From NCBI RefSeq assembly GCF_009834565.1, contig NZ_CP019428.1:1612001-1676000 (forward strand): a DNA stretch of 64,000 bases. The letters are read 5' to 3'. Positions 25,437 to 34,776 of this stretch are shown piece after piece. The notes under the pieces are model-generated. The model ran no database searches, was not told the origin of the DNA, and saw nothing but the letters and a program-made list of their open reading frames with translations. Source of the stretch: Pseudomonas sp. R76 (GTDB lineage Bacteria; Pseudomonadota; Gammaproteobacteria; Pseudomonadales; Pseudomonadaceae). Numbering within the stretch: position 1 is the first letter of the stretch; each line of letters opens with the position of its first letter. The translations under genes were made by a program, and so were the position numbers.

Positions 25437-25463
25437 CGGGAGCCGGCAATCGGCTCCCGTTTT
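25437..25463 (+). terminator. Terminator of kup
   Basis: Nine-base stem CGGGAGCCG/CGGCTCCCG with GCAAT loop and four T residues, thirteen bases after the stop. Confidence 0.85.
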
Positions 25464-25550
25464 CCGTCTGAACCCTGTGCAAGCTACCGTTGTCGACTAG
25501 GCTCTAAGCACTGTTTGAATAGTGCCCACAGAACCCAGAAGAGGTGCGCC

Positions 25551-26657
25551 ATGAGTCAGCTGCTCGAACCCTACACCCTCCGTCAATTGACCCTGCTCAA
25601 CCGCATTGCCGTGTCGCCGATGTGCCAGTACTCATCCGACGATGGCCTGGCCAATGACTGGCACCTGGTGCACCTCGGCAGCCGCGCAGTGGGCGGCGCC
25701 GGGCTGATTTTCACTGAAGCCACCGCCGTGACCGCCGATGGCCGCATCACCGCCCAGGACCTGGGCCTGTGGAACGACGCACAGATCGAACCGCTGCAGC
25801 GCATTACGCGTTTTATCGCCGCCCAGGGTGCGGTGGCGGGCATCCAATTGGCGCATGCCGGGCGCAAGGCCAGCACCCATCGGCCGTGGATCGGCAAGCA
25901 CGGCAGCGTCAAGCCGGAAGATGGCGGCTGGGTGCCGGTAGGCCCATCGCCCATCGCCTTTGACCCCAATCACGCCCAGCCCAAGCCGCTGGACGAAGGG
26001 CAGATCCAGCAGGTGATCGCCGACTTTGTCGCCGCCGCCAAGCGCGCCCTGACCGCCGGTTTTGAAGTGGTGGAAATCCACGCCGCCCACGGTTACCTGT
26101 TGCATCAATTCCTCTCGCCCATCAGCAATCAGCGCCAGGACCACTACGGTGGCTCGTTTGAAAACCGTATTCGCCTGGTGCTCGAAGTGACCCAGGCCGT
26201 GCGCGAAGTCTGGCCCCAGGAGCTGCCGCTGTTCGTGCGGGTGTCGGCCACCGATTGGGTGGAAGACGGCTGGAACCCGGATGAAACCGTGGAACTGGCG
26301 CGCCGCCTGAAAGACTTGGGCGTCGACCTGATCGACGTGTCCTCAGGTGGCACCGCCGCCAATGCCGAGATCCCCACCGGCCCCGGTTACCAGACGCGCT
26401 TTGCCGAGCGTGTGCGCAAAGAGTCAGGCATCGCCACCGGCACCGTGGGCATGATTACCGAGCCGGCCCAGGCCGAGCACATCCTGCGCACGTGCCAGGC
26501 GGATATCATCTTCCTCGCCCGTGAGTTGTTGCGTGACCCTTACTGGCCGCTGCATGCCGACGATGACCTGGGTGGGCGCAAGGCAATCTGGCCAGCGCAG
26601 TACCAACGGGCGACTCATCGGGATCAGCCGATCCATGAGTCTGATCTGAGGGATTGA
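25551..26657 (+). CDS. Old Yellow Enzyme family NADH:flavin oxidoreductase
   Basis: A 368-residue FMN-dependent ene-reductase of the YqjM/XenA class. Cys25 in Ser-Pro-Met-Cys-Gln-Tyr is the class-specific flavin-tuning residue; His-Ala-Gly-Arg-Lys-Ala-Ser near residue 105 and the substrate-binding His-Ala-Ala-His-Gly-Tyr-Leu-Leu-His-Gln-Phe near residue 180 are intact. Such enzymes reduce activated alkenes, nitro compounds and similar electrophiles. The ATG at 25551 follows AGAGGTG; an upstream frame is too long. The natural substrate is not known. Confidence 0.93.
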   Translation: MSQLLEPYTLRQLTLLNRIAVSPMCQYSSDDGLANDWHLVHLGSRAVGGAGLIFTEATAVTADGRITAQDLGLWNDAQIEPLQRITRFIAAQGAVAGIQLAHAGRKASTHRPWIGKHGSVKPEDGGWVPVGPSPIAFDPNHAQPKPLDEGQIQQVIADFVAAAKRALTAGFEVVEIHAAHGYLLHQFLSPISNQRQDHYGGSFENRIRLVLEVTQAVREVWPQELPLFVRVSATDWVEDGWNPDETVELARRLKDLGVDLIDVSSGGTAANAEIPTGPGYQTRFAERVRKESGIATGTVGMITEPAQAEHILRTCQADIIFLARELLRDPYWPLHADDDLGGRKAIWPAQYQRATHRDQPIHESDLRD

Positions 26658-26677
26658 TCCCACGCCTGATTGACCGA

Positions 26678-26703
26678 AACCCACCTTGACCCGGTGGGTT
26701 TTT
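26678..26703 (+). terminator. Terminator of the Old Yellow Enzyme gene
   Basis: Nine-base stem AAACCCACC/GGTGGGTTT with seven-base loop and a T tract, 20 bases after the stop. Confidence 0.8.
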
Positions 26704-26758
26704 CTTGCCTGGGTTTAACCCAAGCTTGATCCTTGGTCGCTTGAAAGCAGGAGGCCCC

Positions 26759-27304
26759 ATGTTGCTCGAACGCGCGTTAACCGAAAGCGATATCCCGTTG
26801 CTGGCAAGCATCGACCGCACGGAACTGATCCATGAGTGCTATCGCCTGGAGGGCGGCGAGTTGGTGTTATACCCCGACCACCACGACATGCGCGGCTGGC
26901 CTGAAGGCGAGGCGCAGCAGGACGCCGTGGCGCTGCTCGCCTGCCTCAGGCGGGGCGGGTGGTTGTGGGGCGTGTTCGACGGGCCGACCCTGGCGGCGGC
27001 GGTGGTGGTGGACAACCACCCACTTCACATCCAGGACCTGGTGATGCGGCAATTGAAGTTCCTGCACGTCAGCCACGCCGCGCGGGGGTTGGGGCTTGGT
27101 GGGCGTTTATTCAACCTGGCCTGCGAGCACGGCCGGCAGGTCGGGGCCGACGCGCTGTATGTGTCCGCCACCGAATCACGCAACACCGTGGACTTCTATC
27201 GACGCCATGGCTGCCGGTTGCTGGCACGCCCCGACCCGGAATTGTTGGCGCAGGAGCCGCACGACATCCACCTGTATCGATCGTTGTGTGGGAAGACGCT
27301 GTAG
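26759..27304 (+). CDS. GNAT-family acetyltransferase
   Basis: A 181-residue GCN5-related N-acetyltransferase. The acetyl-CoA binding segment is His-Ala-Ala-Arg-Gly-Leu-Gly-Leu-Gly-Gly-Arg-Leu-Phe near residue 105, and Ser-Ala-Thr-Glu-Ser-Arg-Asn-Thr-Val-Asp-Phe-Tyr-Arg-Arg-His-Gly-Cys near residue 140 is the usual C-terminal motif. CAGGAGG precedes the ATG at 26759. Substrate unknown. Monocistronic. Confidence 0.88.
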   Translation: MLLERALTESDIPLLASIDRTELIHECYRLEGGELVLYPDHHDMRGWPEGEAQQDAVALLACLRRGGWLWGVFDGPTLAAAVVVDNHPLHIQDLVMRQLKFLHVSHAARGLGLGGRLFNLACEHGRQVGADALYVSATESRNTVDFYRRHGCRLLARPDPELLAQEPHDIHLYRSLCGKTL

Positions 27305-27501
27305 GTATTTGTTACTTAAGCGATTTATTTAAGTTAATACTCTAAAAAAATCCCACACGTGAGCAGATTGTTTCTACGCTTAGGGTAAGTCTGATTTCTG
27401 GCCCAGAGAGTCAGGCTGTTGGTTCCGCCAAAGTCTTGCGCCTCACGGAAGGCAGGCGATGGGCACCAGGAGTCTTAGATCGATATCAGGAGAAGCAGTC
27501 C

Positions 27502-27687
27502 ATGGCCAAATCCAATGGTGTTGCGGGTGCGGTGGTGAGTTTTCTGACCCGCAGGATGTCCTTGCGTGGCAGCCGGTTGAGTTCGGACGAAGCCGAATTG
27601 CTGGCGCAGTATCGCGCCCTGACCGAAAGCGATCAGGTGGCGATGCGGTACTTGATTGGCGCGATGAAAAGCGTGTCGCGGTTCTGA
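27502..27687 (+). CDS. Small conserved-looking protein of unknown function
   Basis: A 61-residue basic protein with no recognised domain. It has a Gly/Val-rich N-terminus (Gly-Val-Ala-Gly-Ala-Val-Val-Ser-Phe-Leu), then Arg-Arg-Met-Ser-Leu-Arg-Gly-Ser-Arg-Leu and an amphipathic C-terminal half (Leu-Leu-Ala-Gln-Tyr ... Met-Arg-Tyr-Leu-Ile-Gly-Ala-Met). AGGAGA precedes the ATG at 27502 by about eight bases. The AT-rich stretch upstream (27305-27400) probably holds its promoter. It lies between an acetyltransferase gene and opgD, converging on the latter. Confidence 0.6.
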   Translation: MAKSNGVAGAVVSFLTRRMSLRGSRLSSDEAELLAQYRALTESDQVAMRYLIGAMKSVSRF

Positions 27688-27690
27688 GCC

Positions 27691-27824
27691 GATCGTTCCC
27701 ACGCTCCGCGTGGGAACGCATCCCGTGACGCTCCGCGTCATCTCGCGCAGGCCTCAAACGTTGCATGAGTGGCGGGGCGCGGAGCGTCCCAGGCGGCATT
27801 CCCACGCAGAGCGTGGGAACGATC
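27691..27824. repeat. GATCGTTCCCACGC-type repeat element
   Basis: A Pseudomonas repeat of about 134 bases distinct from the REPs. Its ends are inverted copies of GATCGTTCCCACGC, each containing a palindromic TTCCCACGC-x4-GCGTGGGAA core, and GACGCTCCGCGTC dyads lie inside. It sits between convergent genes. Confidence 0.8.
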
Positions 27825-27836
27825 AGATGGCTGAGA

Positions 27837-29462
27837 TCAGGTGTACTTACGCGCCTCTGGCGCAGGCGGGAAGTACTGGTACAGCCAGGTTTCACTCAAG
27901 GTGCGGTCCTGAGTACGGATAAACAAGCGCAGCTCCACCGGCTCCACGCTGTCGCTGGTCGGGTACCAATCGAACAGAATGCGATAGCCCTTGATGTTGT
28001 CGAGCACCAGCACGCTGAAGTCTTTGACTTCACCGTGGGAGCAGGTCACCACCGGTTCGATGCCGGTGCCGGCGGGCAGGCGGTCGAGGCCGCCGCCTTT
28101 GAAGTCCACGGCAAACCGACGGGCCCACACTTCGGGGTAATGCTCGCCCGGTGCCCAGCCTTCGGTGAAACCGCCCATGCCGGAACGGGTGGCGTCGACT
28201 TGCGCCAACGGCGTGCTCACAGGTGGCAATGCGCTCCAGTACAGCTTGTAGCCATAGTTGAGCGAGTCGCCGGCAGCCACGGGCTTTTTCGGGGTCCAGA
28301 AGGCCACGATGTTGTCGAGGGTTTCGCCGGTGGTCGGGATTTCCAGCAGGTCGATCGAGCCTTCGCCCCAGGCCGTCGTCGGTTCCACCCACAGGCTCGG
28401 GCGCTTGCTGTACCAGTCCACGGTGTCCTGGTAGCTGGCGAACTCATGGTCGGTCTGCACCAGGCCGAAGCCTTTCGGGTCGGTGTCGGCGAACGCGTTG
28501 AATTGCAGCTTGGCCGGGTTGTTCAGCGGACGGCAAATCCACTCGCCGTTGCCGCGCCACATCGCCAGGCGATCCGAGTCGTGGATTTGCGGGTGGATGG
28601 TGTCGCACATGCGGCGCTCGTGGGTGCCGCAGCTGAACATGCTGGTCATCGGCGCGATGCCCAGTTGCTCGATGGTGGTGCGCGCGTTGATATTCGCGTC
28701 GATGGCCATCACCACCTGATTGGCCTGGCAATCGATGTCAAAGCGGTAGGCACCGGTGGCGCTTGGCGAGTCGAGCAGGGCGTAGACCACAAAGCGCGTG
28801 GCGTCCTTGGCCGGGGTTTCGAACCAGAACTGGGTGAAGTCGGGGAATTCCTCGCGCTTTTTCGCGTAGGTATCAATCGCCAGGCCGCGTGCGGACAGGC
28901 CGTACTGGCCGGTGGAATCCACTGCGCGGAAGTAGCTGGCGCCGAGAAATGACAGCACGTCATGGCGATCCAGCTCCGGCGCCTTGAACAGCTTGAAGCC
29001 GGAGAAGCCCAAGTCGCCGGTCAACTGCTTGGTGTCGACCGTGGTCTTTTCATAGTTGAACAGCGACGGGCGGAAATGCACCTCGCGCGCCTCGCGGGTT
29101 TTGGGGTCGACGCTGTGCATGCGCACCGGCGTCTTGAACCCCATGCCGACGTGGAAAAACTGCACGTCGAGCTGGCCGTTCAATTCCTTCCACAACGAAT
29201 GGTTGCCGTCGTAGCCGATGGCATTGAAATTCTGCGGTGTCATGGTCGCCAGGGTCGGCGGCAGCACCTGCTTGGTGTCTTTGTACGCGGTGCCGGCGAG
29301 CTGTTTGGCCTGGGCTTTGAGCGTTTCAAAATCAAACGCCACGGCCTTGCCATCGGCGGCACGGTTGCCGGCCCAGGCCTGCGCAGCGAGCAGGCCGCTG
29401 GCCGATAAACCGGTGTAAGCCGCAATGGCCATGGACGCTTTGAGCAAATTCCTGCGGTGCAT
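27837..29462 (-). CDS. opgD: Glucan biosynthesis protein D (OpgD/MdoD)
   Basis: A 541-residue periplasmic protein for osmoregulated periplasmic glucan synthesis. The N-terminus carries a twin-arginine signal (Arg3-Arg4 followed by Asn-Leu-Leu-Lys and an Ala/Leu-rich stretch ending near Ala-Trp-Ala, residue 31), as known for OpgD. The mature protein has the MdoG-family beta-sandwich; residues such as [12 protein letters not shown] near 355 are conserved. OpgG/OpgH are not in the window. Monocistronic. Confidence 0.95.
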   Translation of the reverse strand: MHRRNLLKASMAIAAYTGLSASGLLAAQAWAGNRAADGKAVAFDFETLKAQAKQLAGTAYKDTKQVLPPTLATMTPQNFNAIGYDGNHSLWKELNGQLDVQFFHVGMGFKTPVRMHSVDPKTREAREVHFRPSLFNYEKTTVDTKQLTGDLGFSGFKLFKAPELDRHDVLSFLGASYFRAVDSTGQYGLSARGLAIDTYAKKREEFPDFTQFWFETPAKDATRFVVYALLDSPSATGAYRFDIDCQANQVVMAIDANINARTTIEQLGIAPMTSMFSCGTHERRMCDTIHPQIHDSDRLAMWRGNGEWICRPLNNPAKLQFNAFADTDPKGFGLVQTDHEFASYQDTVDWYSKRPSLWVEPTTAWGEGSIDLLEIPTTGETLDNIVAFWTPKKPVAAGDSLNYGYKLYWSALPPVSTPLAQVDATRSGMGGFTEGWAPGEHYPEVWARRFAVDFKGGGLDRLPAGTGIEPVVTCSHGEVKDFSVLVLDNIKGYRILFDWYPTSDSVEPVELRLFIRTQDRTLSETWLYQYFPPAPEARKYT

Positions 29463-29766
29463 AGAGAAAACCTGTCGTGAGCAAATCCCGCGCCTTTCCT
29501 GGCACGTAGCGGATCAGAAATAACGGTTCGGACATGCCTTCGGCCAAACGCAACGGACTATAAACAGACGCCGGATAGCTTAAGCGGTTCGGTGACGTAG
29601 GAAAATTGATTGATAGCGGCGTGATCGCGTTGCATGTGAAACAAGACGTTTCCAGGATTGGCCGGCTACGTTACAACTCGAAGCACTCTAGACATGGGCT
29701 TTTTGGCACTAAGTTTTACGCTGGGGGCCTATTGGTCCTACAAACCCAAGTGCCTGGAGGCTGCGA
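29463..29766. other. Divergent intergenic region opgD / DUF533 gene
   Basis: About 300 bases with no credible gene. It must carry both promoters; I see no clear operator or hairpin. Confidence 0.55.
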
Positions 29767-30474
29767 ATGAATACCCGTGGATTGCTCGATCAGTTGCTCA
29801 AATCTGGCCAGGACATGCTGCAGAACAAGGCGGGTGGCCAGCCAAAGTCAGACGACAAGGGCGCCCTCGGCGGGCTGCTTGGCAGTGGCGGCCTTGGCAG
29901 CCTGCTCGGTGGTGCAGGTGGCGGCGCCCTGGCAGCAGGGGCGATGGGGTTGCTGCTGGGGAATAAGAAGGCGCGCAAATTCGGCGGCAAGGCCCTGACT
30001 TATGGCGGCTTGGCGGCGTTGGGCGTGATTGCCTACAAGGCGTACGGCAATTGGCAGGCGCAACAGGCCAACGCGCCCCAGGGTGAACCGCAGACTATCG
30101 ACCGCTTGCCCCCGGCCCAAGTCGAGCAGCACAGCCAGGGCATTCTTAAAGCGCTGGTCGCGGCAGCCAAGGCCGACGGGCATGTGGACGAACGCGAACG
30201 CGCGCTGATCGAAGGCGAGTTCACCAAGCTGGACAACGACCGCGAGCTGCAAAACTGGCTGCACGCCGAACTCAACAAACCCCTGGACCCGGCCGATGTG
30301 GCGCGCGCGGCAGGCACCCCGGAAATGGCCGCCGAGATGTACATCGCCAGCGTGATGCTGGTGGACGAAGAGAACTTTATGGAAAAAGCCTATCTGGATG
30401 AGTTGGCGCGCCAGCTGAAACTGGAGCCCGGCTTAAAGGCCGAGCTGGAAAAACAGGTGCGGCTTAACCAATAA
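29767..30474 (+). CDS. DUF533 / TerB-like protein (YebE family)
   Basis: A 235-residue inner-membrane-associated protein. The N-terminal third is Gly/Leu-rich (Gly-Gly-Leu-Leu-Gly-Ser-Gly-Gly-Leu) and includes hydrophobic segments near residues 45-65 and 75-92; the C-terminal half is an all-helical TerB-like domain with Ala-Ala-Lys-Ala-Asp-Gly-His-Val-Asp-Glu-Arg-Glu near residue 135, an acidic metal-binding-type loop. E. coli YebE, its relative, is an envelope stress gene. Followed by a REPIN. Confidence 0.87.
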   Translation: MNTRGLLDQLLKSGQDMLQNKAGGQPKSDDKGALGGLLGSGGLGSLLGGAGGGALAAGAMGLLLGNKKARKFGGKALTYGGLAALGVIAYKAYGNWQAQQANAPQGEPQTIDRLPPAQVEQHSQGILKALVAAAKADGHVDERERALIEGEFTKLDNDRELQNWLHAELNKPLDPADVARAAGTPEMAAEMYIASVMLVDEENFMEKAYLDELARQLKLEPGLKAELEKQVRLNQ

Positions 30475-30500
30475 CCACCGTCGCTACGCCGATCAAAAAA

Positions 30501-30589
30501 TGTGGGAGCGGGCTTGCTCGCGAATGCGGTGTCTCAGTCCCCAATACGTTGACTGACACTTCGCATTCGCGAGCAAGCCCGCTCCCACA
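30501..30589. repeat. REPIN between the DUF533 gene and wspA
   Basis: Two inverted arms of the TGTGGGAGCGGGCTTGCTCG subtype, the same subtype as the copy after fpr. Confidence 0.88.
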
Positions 30590-30687
30590 TCTGCTTTATG
30601 TGATCACTGCATCAAAACCCATTGATAAATGAGGCCATAGGCTCAGCTATACTCCCCTCCATTTGAATGGCCCTTCGAGGAAATACT

Positions 30688-32310
30688 GTGAAGAACTGGA
30701 CCTTGCGCCAACGGATTTTGGCGAGCTTTGCGGTCATTATCGCGATCATGCTGTTAATGGTTGTGGTCTCTTATTCACGGTTGCTGAAAATCGAGGGCAG
30801 CGAAACGGCTGTCCGTGATGATGCGGTGCCGGGGGTTTACCTCAGCTCGATGATCTGCAGCGCCTGGGTCGACAGTTACCTGCAAACCCTGGAATTGCTC
30901 GGTCTGCGTGACGACAAGGGCCTGACCGACGCCGACAAGGCCGATTTCAAATCCTTCGAAGGGCGCATCCAGACGCAGATGGCCAACTACCAGGCAACCA
31001 TCAACGGTCGCGATGACCAAGCCGAGTTCGACAAATTCGAAGGCATGCACCAGGCCTACAACAAGAGCCTGGCCACCGTGCTCGACGCCCTGCAGCGCAA
31101 TGACCTGGCCGCAGCGCGCAAGGAGTTCAACACCAACCTGACGCCCGCCTGGACGGCAGGGCGTATGAAGCTCAACGACATCATTACCGAGAACAAAGAC
31201 GTCGCCGACCGTGCAACCACGGCGATTGATGACGCGGTGTCGGCGGCAAAAGTCAGCATGTTCGTGTCGCTGGCCCTGGCCATCCTTGCCGCCGGCCTGT
31301 GTGGCCTGCTGCTGATGCGCGCCATCATGGCGCCGATGCAGCGCATCGTGGCGATCCTCGGCACCATGCGTGACGGCGACCTGAGCAAGCGTTTGAACCT
31401 GGAGCGCAAGGACGAATTCGGCGCCGTCGAAACCGGCTTCAACGACATGATGACCGAGCTGACAGCCCTGGTGTCCCAGGCCCAGCGTTCGTCGGTGCAG
31501 GTGACCACCTCGGTCACTGAGATTGCCGCCACCTCCAAGCAGCAACAGGCCACCGCCACCGAAACTGCCGCCACCACCACCGAGATCGGCGCCACCTCCC
31601 GCGAGATCGCGGCAACGTCCAAGGACCTGGTGCGCACTATGACCGAAGTGTCCACCGCCGCCGATCAGGCGTCGGTCGCCGCCGGTTCCGGCCAGCAAGG
31701 CCTGGCGCGCATGGAAGAAACCATGCACTCGGTGATGGGCGCCGCTGACTTGGTCAACGCTAAGCTTGCGATCCTCAACGAGAAGGCGGGCAACATCAAC
31801 CAAGTGGTGGTGACCATCGTCAAGGTCGCCGACCAGACCAACCTGCTGTCGCTCAATGCCGCCATCGAGGCCGAGAAGGCCGGTGAATACGGGCGCGGGT
31901 TTGCCGTGGTCGCCACCGAAGTGCGGCGCCTGGCCGACCAGACTGCCGTGGCCACCTACGACATCGAGCAAATGGTGCGCGAGATCCAGTCGGCGGTATC
32001 GGCAGGCGTGATGGGCATGGACAAGTTCTCCGAAGAAGTGCGCCGTGGCATGTTCGAAGTGCAGCAAGTCGGCGAGCAGTTGTCGCAGATCATCCATCAG
32101 GTGCAGGCCCTGGCGCCGCGGGTGTTGATGGTCAACGAAGGCATGCAGGCCCAGGCCACCGGTGCCGAGCAGATCAACCACGCATTGGTGCAACTGGGTG
32201 ATGCCAGCAGCCAGACCGTGGAATCCCTGCGCCAGGCCAGCTTTGCCATCGATGAACTGAGCCAGGTTGCGGTCGGTCTGCGCAGCGGCGTGTCGCGTTT
32301 CAAAGTCTGA
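30688..32310 (+). CDS. wspA: Methyl-accepting receptor WspA
   Basis: A 540-residue inner-membrane chemoreceptor that senses surface contact or envelope stress and activates WspE. It has an N-terminal helix (about residues 9-30), a periplasmic four-helix domain, a second helix (about 187-210), a HAMP region and a long cytoplasmic coiled coil with the signalling tip [11 protein letters not shown] near residue 390. The GTG at 30688, with GAGG upstream, gives the classical N-terminus Lys-Asn-Trp-Thr-Leu-Arg; an ATG at 30667 would add seven residues. First gene of a complete wsp operon. Confidence 0.95.
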   Translation: MKNWTLRQRILASFAVIIAIMLLMVVVSYSRLLKIEGSETAVRDDAVPGVYLSSMICSAWVDSYLQTLELLGLRDDKGLTDADKADFKSFEGRIQTQMANYQATINGRDDQAEFDKFEGMHQAYNKSLATVLDALQRNDLAAARKEFNTNLTPAWTAGRMKLNDIITENKDVADRATTAIDDAVSAAKVSMFVSLALAILAAGLCGLLLMRAIMAPMQRIVAILGTMRDGDLSKRLNLERKDEFGAVETGFNDMMTELTALVSQAQRSSVQVTTSVTEIAATSKQQQATATETAATTTEIGATSREIAATSKDLVRTMTEVSTAADQASVAAGSGQQGLARMEETMHSVMGAADLVNAKLAILNEKAGNINQVVVTIVKVADQTNLLSLNAAIEAEKAGEYGRGFAVVATEVRRLADQTAVATYDIEQMVREIQSAVSAGVMGMDKFSEEVRRGMFEVQQVGEQLSQIIHQVQALAPRVLMVNEGMQAQATGAEQINHALVQLGDASSQTVESLRQASFAIDELSQVAVGLRSGVSRFKV

Positions 32311-32822
32311 TGAGCGACCTCGCGGCTAAACGCGGCGCCGTCCCGGCAGCGAAAAAGGCGTTGTTCCTGGTGTTCCACATCGGCGGCGAGCGCTTTGCCC
32401 TCAAGGCGACGGAAGTCGCCGAGGTGCTGCCGCGCCTGCCGCTCAAACCCATCGCCCATGCACCCGTTTGGGTGGCAGGGATCTTTGCCCACCGTGGCGC
32501 GCTGGTGCCGGTGATCGACCTGTGTGCGCTGACGTTCGGCACCCCGGCCCAGGCGCGCACCAGCACGCGGCTGGTGTTGGTCAACTACCAGCCGCAGCCG
32601 TGGGTCGAAGCGCGCTGGCTGGGCCTCATCCTCGAACAAGCCACCGACACCCTGCGGTGCGGCCTTGAGGAATTCCAGCCTTATGGGCTGGACAACCGCG
32701 AGGCGCCTTACCTGGGGCTGGTGCGTGAAGATGCCCTGGGCTTGATGCAGTGGATTGGCGTCAACGAGCTGCTCACCGAACCGGTGCGCACCTTGCTGTT
32801 TTCTGCCGAGCTGAGCGTATGA
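32310..32822 (+). CDS. wspB: CheW-like adaptor WspB
   Basis: A 170-residue CheW-domain scaffold that couples WspA to the kinase WspE. The CheW core begins at Leu-Val-Phe-His-Ile-Gly-Gly-Glu-Arg-Phe-Ala-Leu and contains Gly-Ile-Phe-Ala-His-Arg-Gly-Ala-Leu-Val-Pro-Val-Ile-Asp-Leu. Its start overlaps the wspA stop by one base and its stop overlaps wspC by four. Confidence 0.93.
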   Translation: MSDLAAKRGAVPAAKKALFLVFHIGGERFALKATEVAEVLPRLPLKPIAHAPVWVAGIFAHRGALVPVIDLCALTFGTPAQARTSTRLVLVNYQPQPWVEARWLGLILEQATDTLRCGLEEFQPYGLDNREAPYLGLVREDALGLMQWIGVNELLTEPVRTLLFSAELSV

Positions 32823-34078
32823 GCAACGACCCGCGCTTCTTTGCCTTCTTAAAGGAACGCATTGGCCTGGACGTCGCCTCGGTGGGCGAGGCAATTATCG
32901 AGCGCGCGGTGCGCCAGCGCACCCAGGTCACGCAGGCGCAGACGCCCCAGGCTTACTGGCAGCACCTGATGAACTCCGACGATGAGCAGCAAGCGCTGAT
33001 CGAAGCGGTGATCGTGCCCGAGACCTGGTTTTTTCGTTACCCCGAATCCTTTGCGACCCTGGCGCGCCTGGCCAAGGCGCGCCTGGCCGAGATCAAGCAG
33101 ATGCGCGCGCTGCGTATTCTGAGCCTGCCGTGTTCGACCGGCGAAGAGCCTTACTCGATCGCCATGGCCTTGCTTGATGCGGGCCTGGCGCCGCACCAGT
33201 TCAAGGTGCAGGGCATGGACGTCAGCCCGCTGTCGGTAGAACGCGCCAAGCGCGGGGTGTACGGCAAGAATTCGTTTCGCGGCGGCGATATCGAATTCCG
33301 TGAGCGCCATTTCACCGAAGAGCCGGACGGTTATCGCATCGCCGACCGGGTGCGCGAACAAGTGCGCCTGCACGTCGGCAACTTGCTCGACCCGGGCCTG
33401 CTGGCGAATGAGCCGACGTACGACTTCGTGTTCTGCCGCAACTTGCTGATCTACTTTGACCAGCCGACCCAGAAGCAAGTCTTTGACGTGCTCAAGGGCT
33501 TGACCCACGTGGACGGTGTGCTGTTTATCGGCCCGGCCGAAGGCAGCCTGCTGGGGCGCCATGGCATGCGCTCGATTGGCGTGCCGCAATCTTTTGCCTT
33601 CAGCCGGCATGTCGAGCCGGTCAAGCCCGAGCCGGTGTTTGTGCCAATACCCGCGCCCGCGCCGCAGCGCAGTGCGGCGCCGATTGCGCCCAAACCGCGT
33701 CCGTTCAGCACCGTGAGTGCTCACGTGGCGCCGATCAAGGCGCCGCACACCGACGCCGGCGACTTGCTCAGCCGCATCGCCACGCTGGCCAATGAAGGCA
33801 AAAGTGCCGAGGCCCGCGCCGCTTGCGAACAGTATTTGAGTAACCATCCGCCGGCGGCCCAGGTGTTTTACTGGCTGGGCCTGCTCAGCGATGTGGCCGG
33901 CAGTGCCCTGGAAGCCCAGGGCTATTATCGAAAAGCCTTGTACCTGGAACCGCAGCACCCGCAGGCCTTGATGCACCTGGCCGCGTTGCTCGAGTCCCAG
34001 GGCGACAGTGCGGGGGCGCGCCGCTTGCAAGCGCGGGCCGCGCGTAGCCAGCGAGCTGACAGTGAGTCCAAACCATGA
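32819..34078 (+). CDS. wspC: CheR-like methyltransferase WspC with TPR tail
   Basis: A 419-residue protein. The N-terminal 275 residues form a CheR SAM-dependent methyltransferase (Ser-Leu-Pro-Cys-Ser-Thr-Gly-Glu-Glu-Pro-Tyr-Ser-Ile near residue 103; Phe-Cys-Arg-Asn-Leu-Leu-Ile-Tyr-Phe near residue 205), which methylates WspA glutamates. A Pro/Ala-rich linker (about 280-310) leads to C-terminal TPR repeats. The ATG at 32819 overlaps the wspB stop; a longer upstream frame is unsupported. Confidence 0.95.
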   Translation: MSNDPRFFAFLKERIGLDVASVGEAIIERAVRQRTQVTQAQTPQAYWQHLMNSDDEQQALIEAVIVPETWFFRYPESFATLARLAKARLAEIKQMRALRILSLPCSTGEEPYSIAMALLDAGLAPHQFKVQGMDVSPLSVERAKRGVYGKNSFRGGDIEFRERHFTEEPDGYRIADRVREQVRLHVGNLLDPGLLANEPTYDFVFCRNLLIYFDQPTQKQVFDVLKGLTHVDGVLFIGPAEGSLLGRHGMRSIGVPQSFAFSRHVEPVKPEPVFVPIPAPAPQRSAAPIAPKPRPFSTVSAHVAPIKAPHTDAGDLLSRIATLANEGKSAEARAACEQYLSNHPPAAQVFYWLGLLSDVAGSALEAQGYYRKALYLEPQHPQALMHLAALLESQGDSAGARRLQARAARSQRADSESKP

Positions 34079-34776
34079 GTAGCACCGACGCGCTCGACAC
34101 TGCAGGCCTGGACCTGACCCTGGCCGATACCCAAGCCATCGACGACTGCTGGAACCGCATCGGCATCCACGGCGACAAATCCTGCCCGTTGCTGGCGGAG
34201 CATATTCATTGCCGCAACTGCTCGGTGTATTCCGCCGCCGCCACGCGTTTGCTCGACCGCTACGCCCTGCAGCAGAACGACCGGCGTCCGCAGGCGGCCA
34301 CGGAGGTCGACAGCGATGTCGTCACGCGCTCGCTGTTGATGTTCCGGCTCGGCGAAGAATGGCTGGGCATCGCTACCCGTTGCCTGGTGGAAGTGGCGCC
34401 GCTGCAACCGATTCACTCACTGCCGCACCAACGCTCGCGGGCGTTGCTCGGCGTGGCCAATGTGCGCGGCGCCTTGGTGGCGTGCCTGTCGTTGGTCGAG
34501 CTGTTGGGGCTGGACGCTACCAGCAACGCCCCCAGCGGCGGGCGAGTGATGCCGCGCATGTTGATCATCGCCGCGCAGGATGGCCCGGTCGTGGTGCCGG
34601 TGGATGAAGTCGACGGTATCCATGCCATTGATGAGCGCACCTTGAGCGCCGCATCGGCCTCCGGCACCCAGGCCAGCGCGCGTTTCACCCAGGGCGTATT
34701 GCAGTGGAAAGGCCGCAGCCTGCGCTGGCTGGATGAGGCGCAATTGTTGTCCGCCGTGACCCGGAGCCTCACATGA
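34075..34776 (+). CDS. wspD: CheW-like adaptor WspD
   Basis: A 233-residue second CheW-type scaffold of the Wsp system. About 75 N-terminal residues include three Cys in a short region (Cys-Trp-Asn, Cys-Pro-Leu-Leu and His-Cys-Arg-Asn-Cys), followed by the CheW domain (Met-Phe-Arg-Leu-Gly-Glu-Glu-Trp-Leu-Gly-Ile). Overlaps its neighbours by four bases at each end, consistent with coupled translation. Confidence 0.93.
   Translation: MSSTDALDTAGLDLTLADTQAIDDCWNRIGIHGDKSCPLLAEHIHCRNCSVYSAAATRLLDRYALQQNDRRPQAATEVDSDVVTRSLLMFRLGEEWLGIATRCLVEVAPLQPIHSLPHQRSRALLGVANVRGALVACLSLVELLGLDATSNAPSGGRVMPRMLIIAAQDGPVVVPVDEVDGIHAIDERTLSAASASGTQASARFTQGVLQWKGRSLRWLDEAQLLSAVTRSLT

Noticed and set aside
29690..29730. 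Sigma-54-like TGGCAC motif before the DUF533 gene
   Set aside because: The required GC at the -12 position is missing at the right spacing.
30775..32193. Long minus-strand ORF opposite wspA
   Set aside because: GC-rich shadow ORF; residues are His/Gly/Leu-rich without any family pattern, and wspA is certain.
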